Shown here piece by piece: positions 4,386 through 6,199 of a stretch of 6,199 nt of DNA. The position numbers were made by a program, and so were the translations under genes. Position 1 is the first letter of the stretch. Every line of letters begins with the position of its first letter. Source of the stretch: JANLQX01 sp031406385 (GTDB lineage: Bacteria > Actinomycetota > Acidimicrobiia > Acidimicrobiales > JANYDT01); contig JANOHI010000177.1 in assembly GCA_031406385.1 (NCBI GenBank), positions 1 to 6,199 of the forward strand, in the 5' to 3' direction. The notes under the pieces are model-generated. The model saw nothing but the letters and a program-made list of their open reading frames with translations, was not told the origin of the DNA and did no database searches.

Positions 4386-5700
4386 GGAGGCGCAGATCCG
4401 CCGCGAGGCGCGACCGGCGGACCTTTCCAGTGGCCGACCTCGGGATCTCGTCGACGAAGACGAAGGATTTGGGTCGCTTGTACGGCGCGAGTACACCGGC
4501 GGCGAATTCAGTAATCGTATGCTCACCTACGTTACCGACAACGGCCGCACATACCCGTTGACCCCACCGGTCATCGTCCACGCCGAAGACCACCACTTCG
4601 ACAACCCCGGGGCACCGCCCCAACGCCGTCTCGACTTCGAGCGGATACACGTTGACGCCGCCAGTGATCAGCAGATCATCGCGTCGCCCGTCGAGATAGA
4701 GAAAGCCATCCTCGATTCGGCCGAGATCGAACACACTGAACGCATGGCCTCGCCACGCCGCGTCGGTCTTCTCCGGGTCCTGCCAATACGCAAAGCGCGC
4801 ATAGGAAGGGACCTCGCACCAGATCGTGCCGGAGTCGGGATCGATCGACAGTGACCGTCCTGACCGAGCGCGTCCGACCGAGCCGGGGCGATGCTGCCAA
4901 TCATCGGTGGAACACGCGGTGAATTGACCCTCGGTGGAGCCGTAGAACTCCCACACCGAACGATCCGGGAAAGCATCGACGGCCTGCCGCTTGACAATCT
5001 CCGGGCAGGGTGCACCGGCATGAGCGAGCAGCCGAAACGACGACACCTCGGGAGCGCTCAGACCGTCGTCGAAGAGCCGTTGAAGGTGCGCCGGGGCCAT
5101 GAACGCCGAGGAGATCTCGTGCGCCGCCATCGCCGCGCGGGCAGTGTCCGGGCGGAACTTGTCGAGTACGACGACGTCGCCCCCGGCCATCAGGGTTCCG
5201 GCCGCGAATCGGAGCGGGGCCGAGTGGTAGAGCGGCGAGCACACGAGGTTCACGTCGTCGGGATTGAAGCCCCACAGGTCGCGTTCCTCGCCGAGAAGCG
5301 AAGCAGCGCCGTTGTCGTCGAGAAGACCTGACCACACACCCTTGGGCCGGCCGGTGGTGCCCGAGGTGTAGTGCATAGGGCGCGCGAGCGGCGCAGCAGC
5401 GATATCGATCTCCGCCGGGCCGGCCACCAATTCGGCCACGCCGGTGTCGTCGACCACGAGCGAGGCCGCGCAGTCGGAGAGGATCACCTCGCGCTCGACC
5501 GGGAGCAGATCGGCATTGATCATCACCGGCACGACGCCGCTCCGAAGCGCGCCGAGGGCCACGGCGATCACTTCCGGCGCGTTGCGGGCGATGACGGCAA
5601 CCCGGTCACCGACGCCCAGGCCGAGCGAGTACAGCGCCGCCGCACAGCGGCGCTGGTCACGCTCCGACTCAGCCGGAGAGATCCGGCGGAAACCCGACAA
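4381..5700 (-). CDS. Class I adenylate-forming acyl-CoA synthetase (AMP-binding), short form
   Basis: Protein of 439 residues that should activate a carboxylic acid as an acyl-adenylate and transfer it to CoA. Motifs, in order: YTSGTTGRPKGV (111-122, P-loop), FYGSTEG (252-258), FDLGR (324-328, ribose-binding D325), the hinge at GRRDDLL (338-344), GGVNVYPLEVE (347-357) and RSATGK (421-426, catalytic K426 by this count, or within one residue). The substrate is not identifiable; fatty or aromatic acids are both possible. It is shorter than the usual ~500 aa. The first ~25-30 residues found in relatives before the 'LTYAEL' helix are missing, and the chain starts almost at that helix (ISPAESERDQRRCAAAL). 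The usual TGD of the ribose motif is VFD. The start is TTG, with no Shine-Dalgarno sequence; it lies five bases after the SRPBCC stop, and no ATG, GTG or TTG was found in frame over the ~70 bases upstream. The pair probably forms an operon with re-initiation. Confidence 0.88.
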   Translation of the reverse strand: MSGFRRISPAESERDQRRCAAALYSLGLGVGDRVAVIARNAPEVIAVALGALRSGVVPVMINADLLPVEREVILSDCAASLVVDDTGVAELVAGPAEIDIAAAPLARPMHYTSGTTGRPKGVWSGLLDDNGAASLLGEERDLWGFNPDDVNLVCSPLYHSAPLRFAAGTLMAGGDVVVLDKFRPDTARAAMAAHEISSAFMAPAHLQRLFDDGLSAPEVSSFRLLAHAGAPCPEIVKRQAVDAFPDRSVWEFYGSTEGQFTACSTDDWQHRPGSVGRARSGRSLSIDPDSGTIWCEVPSYARFAYWQDPEKTDAAWRGHAFSVFDLGRIEDGFLYLDGRRDDLLITGGVNVYPLEVETALGRCPGVVEVVVFGVDDDRWGQRVCAAVVGNVGEHTITEFAAGVLAPYKRPKSFVFVDEIPRSATGKVRRSRLAADLRLL

Positions 5701-5705
5701 CGGCG

Positions 5706-6140
5706 TCAGGCGAAACGTGAAGAGAGACGGTCGAGCGTCTTTTCGATGGCCTTGGTATTGCGCTGCGGGACCCGGAGGAGTTCAAGCGCGGCCGGAGACT
5801 TCGACGTCGACCAGTCGAAGGTCTCGGTCACCTTTGTGCCGCCATCGACCGGTTGGAGCTCGTAACGCCAGCGATGACCCCCGAAGTGCCGCCAGGCGAT
5901 CAGGTGGTCCTCCTCGAACTCCACGACCGTGTTCTCGATGGGATACGGGACGCCCAGCTTCATGTCCATACCGAACGTCGCGCCGAGGGCGAGTCGCGAG
6001 GGCGCGTCGGCCCGCGACCCCTTCACCGTTCCGGAACCATCGAACGACTGGTGCTTCGACGGGTCGGCGAGAAGGTCGAAGATGGCCTTCGGCGGCGCGG
6101 AGACAATCCGCGTGCGGGAAACGGAACGGCGCTTGGTCAT
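5706..6140 (-). CDS. SRPBCC (START-like / polyketide cyclase) family protein
   Basis: Protein of 144 residues, the usual size for a one-domain SRPBCC fold. The signature start is SRTRIVSAPPKAIFDLLADPSKH (8-30): a beta strand, then the helix 'APPKAIFDLLADP', as in the polyketide cyclase/dehydrase and lipid-transport group. Central strands around NTVVEFEEDHLIAWRH (70-85) and a second set, WRYELQPVDGGTKVTETFDW (91-110), form the ligand-binding sheet. A C-terminal helix (about 127-143) closes the cavity. These proteins bind hydrophobic ligands, and some are enzymes. No catalytic residues or ligand can be assigned. No signal peptide is seen, so it is cytoplasmic. The ATG at 6140 sits six bases after a TAGCCT box with no ribosome binding site, suggesting a leaderless mRNA. 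The acyl-CoA synthetase gene follows after 5 bp, so a shared acyl or lipid substrate is plausible but inferred. Confidence 0.88.
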   Translation of the reverse strand: MTKRRSVSRTRIVSAPPKAIFDLLADPSKHQSFDGSGTVKGSRADAPSRLALGATFGMDMKLGVPYPIENTVVEFEEDHLIAWRHFGGHRWRYELQPVDGGTKVTETFDWSTSKSPAALELLRVPQRNTKAIEKTLDRLSSRFA

Positions 6141-6146
6141 CGGCCC

Positions 6147-6152
6147 AGGCTA
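6147..6152 (-). promoter_or_regulatory. Probable -10 box of a leaderless promoter for the SRPBCC-synthetase pair
   Basis: The leftward strand reads TAGCCT, then six bases (GGGCCG), then ATG. Box and spacing are identical to those in front of the YbaK-like gene. No Shine-Dalgarno sequence is present and no good -35 is seen. The TAG of the box would also be the stop codon of a possible upstream leftward frame. Confidence 0.55.
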
Positions 6153-6199
6153 CGAGTGCTTCGCCGCAATGCCAGCTTTGCCCGCCGCCGCTTCCGACG
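6150..6199 (-). other. Window edge: possible tail of an upstream leftward gene
   Basis: On the leftward strand one frame reads SEAAAGKAGIAAKHS and stops at TAG (6152-6150). This would be a plausible Ala/Lys-rich C-terminus of a gene starting outside the window. A competing reading is a rightward ATG at 6169 (MPALPAAASD). About 50 bases cannot decide between these, or exclude plain intergenic DNA. Confidence 0.2.

Overview
This window looks like chromosomal DNA from a high-GC actinobacterium, roughly two-thirds G+C by eye. The evidence is a DUF3040 membrane protein, a long actinobacterial-type DNA polymerase IV, strong G/C preference at third codon positions, GTG and TTG starts, and apparently leaderless genes with a TANNNT box 6-7 bases before the start. 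Acidimicrobiia (Ilumatobacter-like) is my guess from gene style, not something the sequence proves. I see no mobile element, CRISPR array, tRNA or rRNA.

Left part (1-2445): a leftward block reads NUDIX hydrolase, then dinB (DNA polymerase IV), then a DUF3040 two-pass membrane protein. The NUDIX stop and the dinB start share bases (TTGA), so the two are probably translationally coupled. They may join nucleotide-pool cleaning to translesion synthesis. Codons 7-16 of dinB form a perfect 13-bp inverted repeat, partly built from codons that are rare in this sequence. At the extreme left, the last 21 codons of a rightward gene meet the DUF3040 gene tail to tail. The two stop codons sit in opposite arms of one hairpin.

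Middle part (2446-4343): a 118-bp divergent intergenic region separates NUDIX from a rightward pair. The first gene encodes a YbaK-type aminoacyl-tRNA deacylase domain fused to a two-helix membrane tail. The second encodes an inositol-monophosphatase-family (SuhB-like) phosphatase. Each appears to have its own leaderless promoter, and a GC-rich hairpin follows the YbaK stop.

Right part (4344-6199): a leftward pair holds an SRPBCC (START-like) protein and, 5 bp downstream, a short class I acyl-CoA synthetase. It converges on the phosphatase gene across another stop-to-stop hairpin. The SRPBCC gene has the same TAGCCT box, at the same distance from its ATG, as the YbaK gene. The last ~50 bases may hold the tail of another leftward gene.

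Most of the window is ordinary housekeeping and accessory metabolism. The points worth a second look are the dinB inverted repeat, the YbaK-membrane fusion, the stop-to-stop hairpins without T tracts, and the repeated leaderless promoter spacing. I found no clear evidence of a wholly new multi-gene system.
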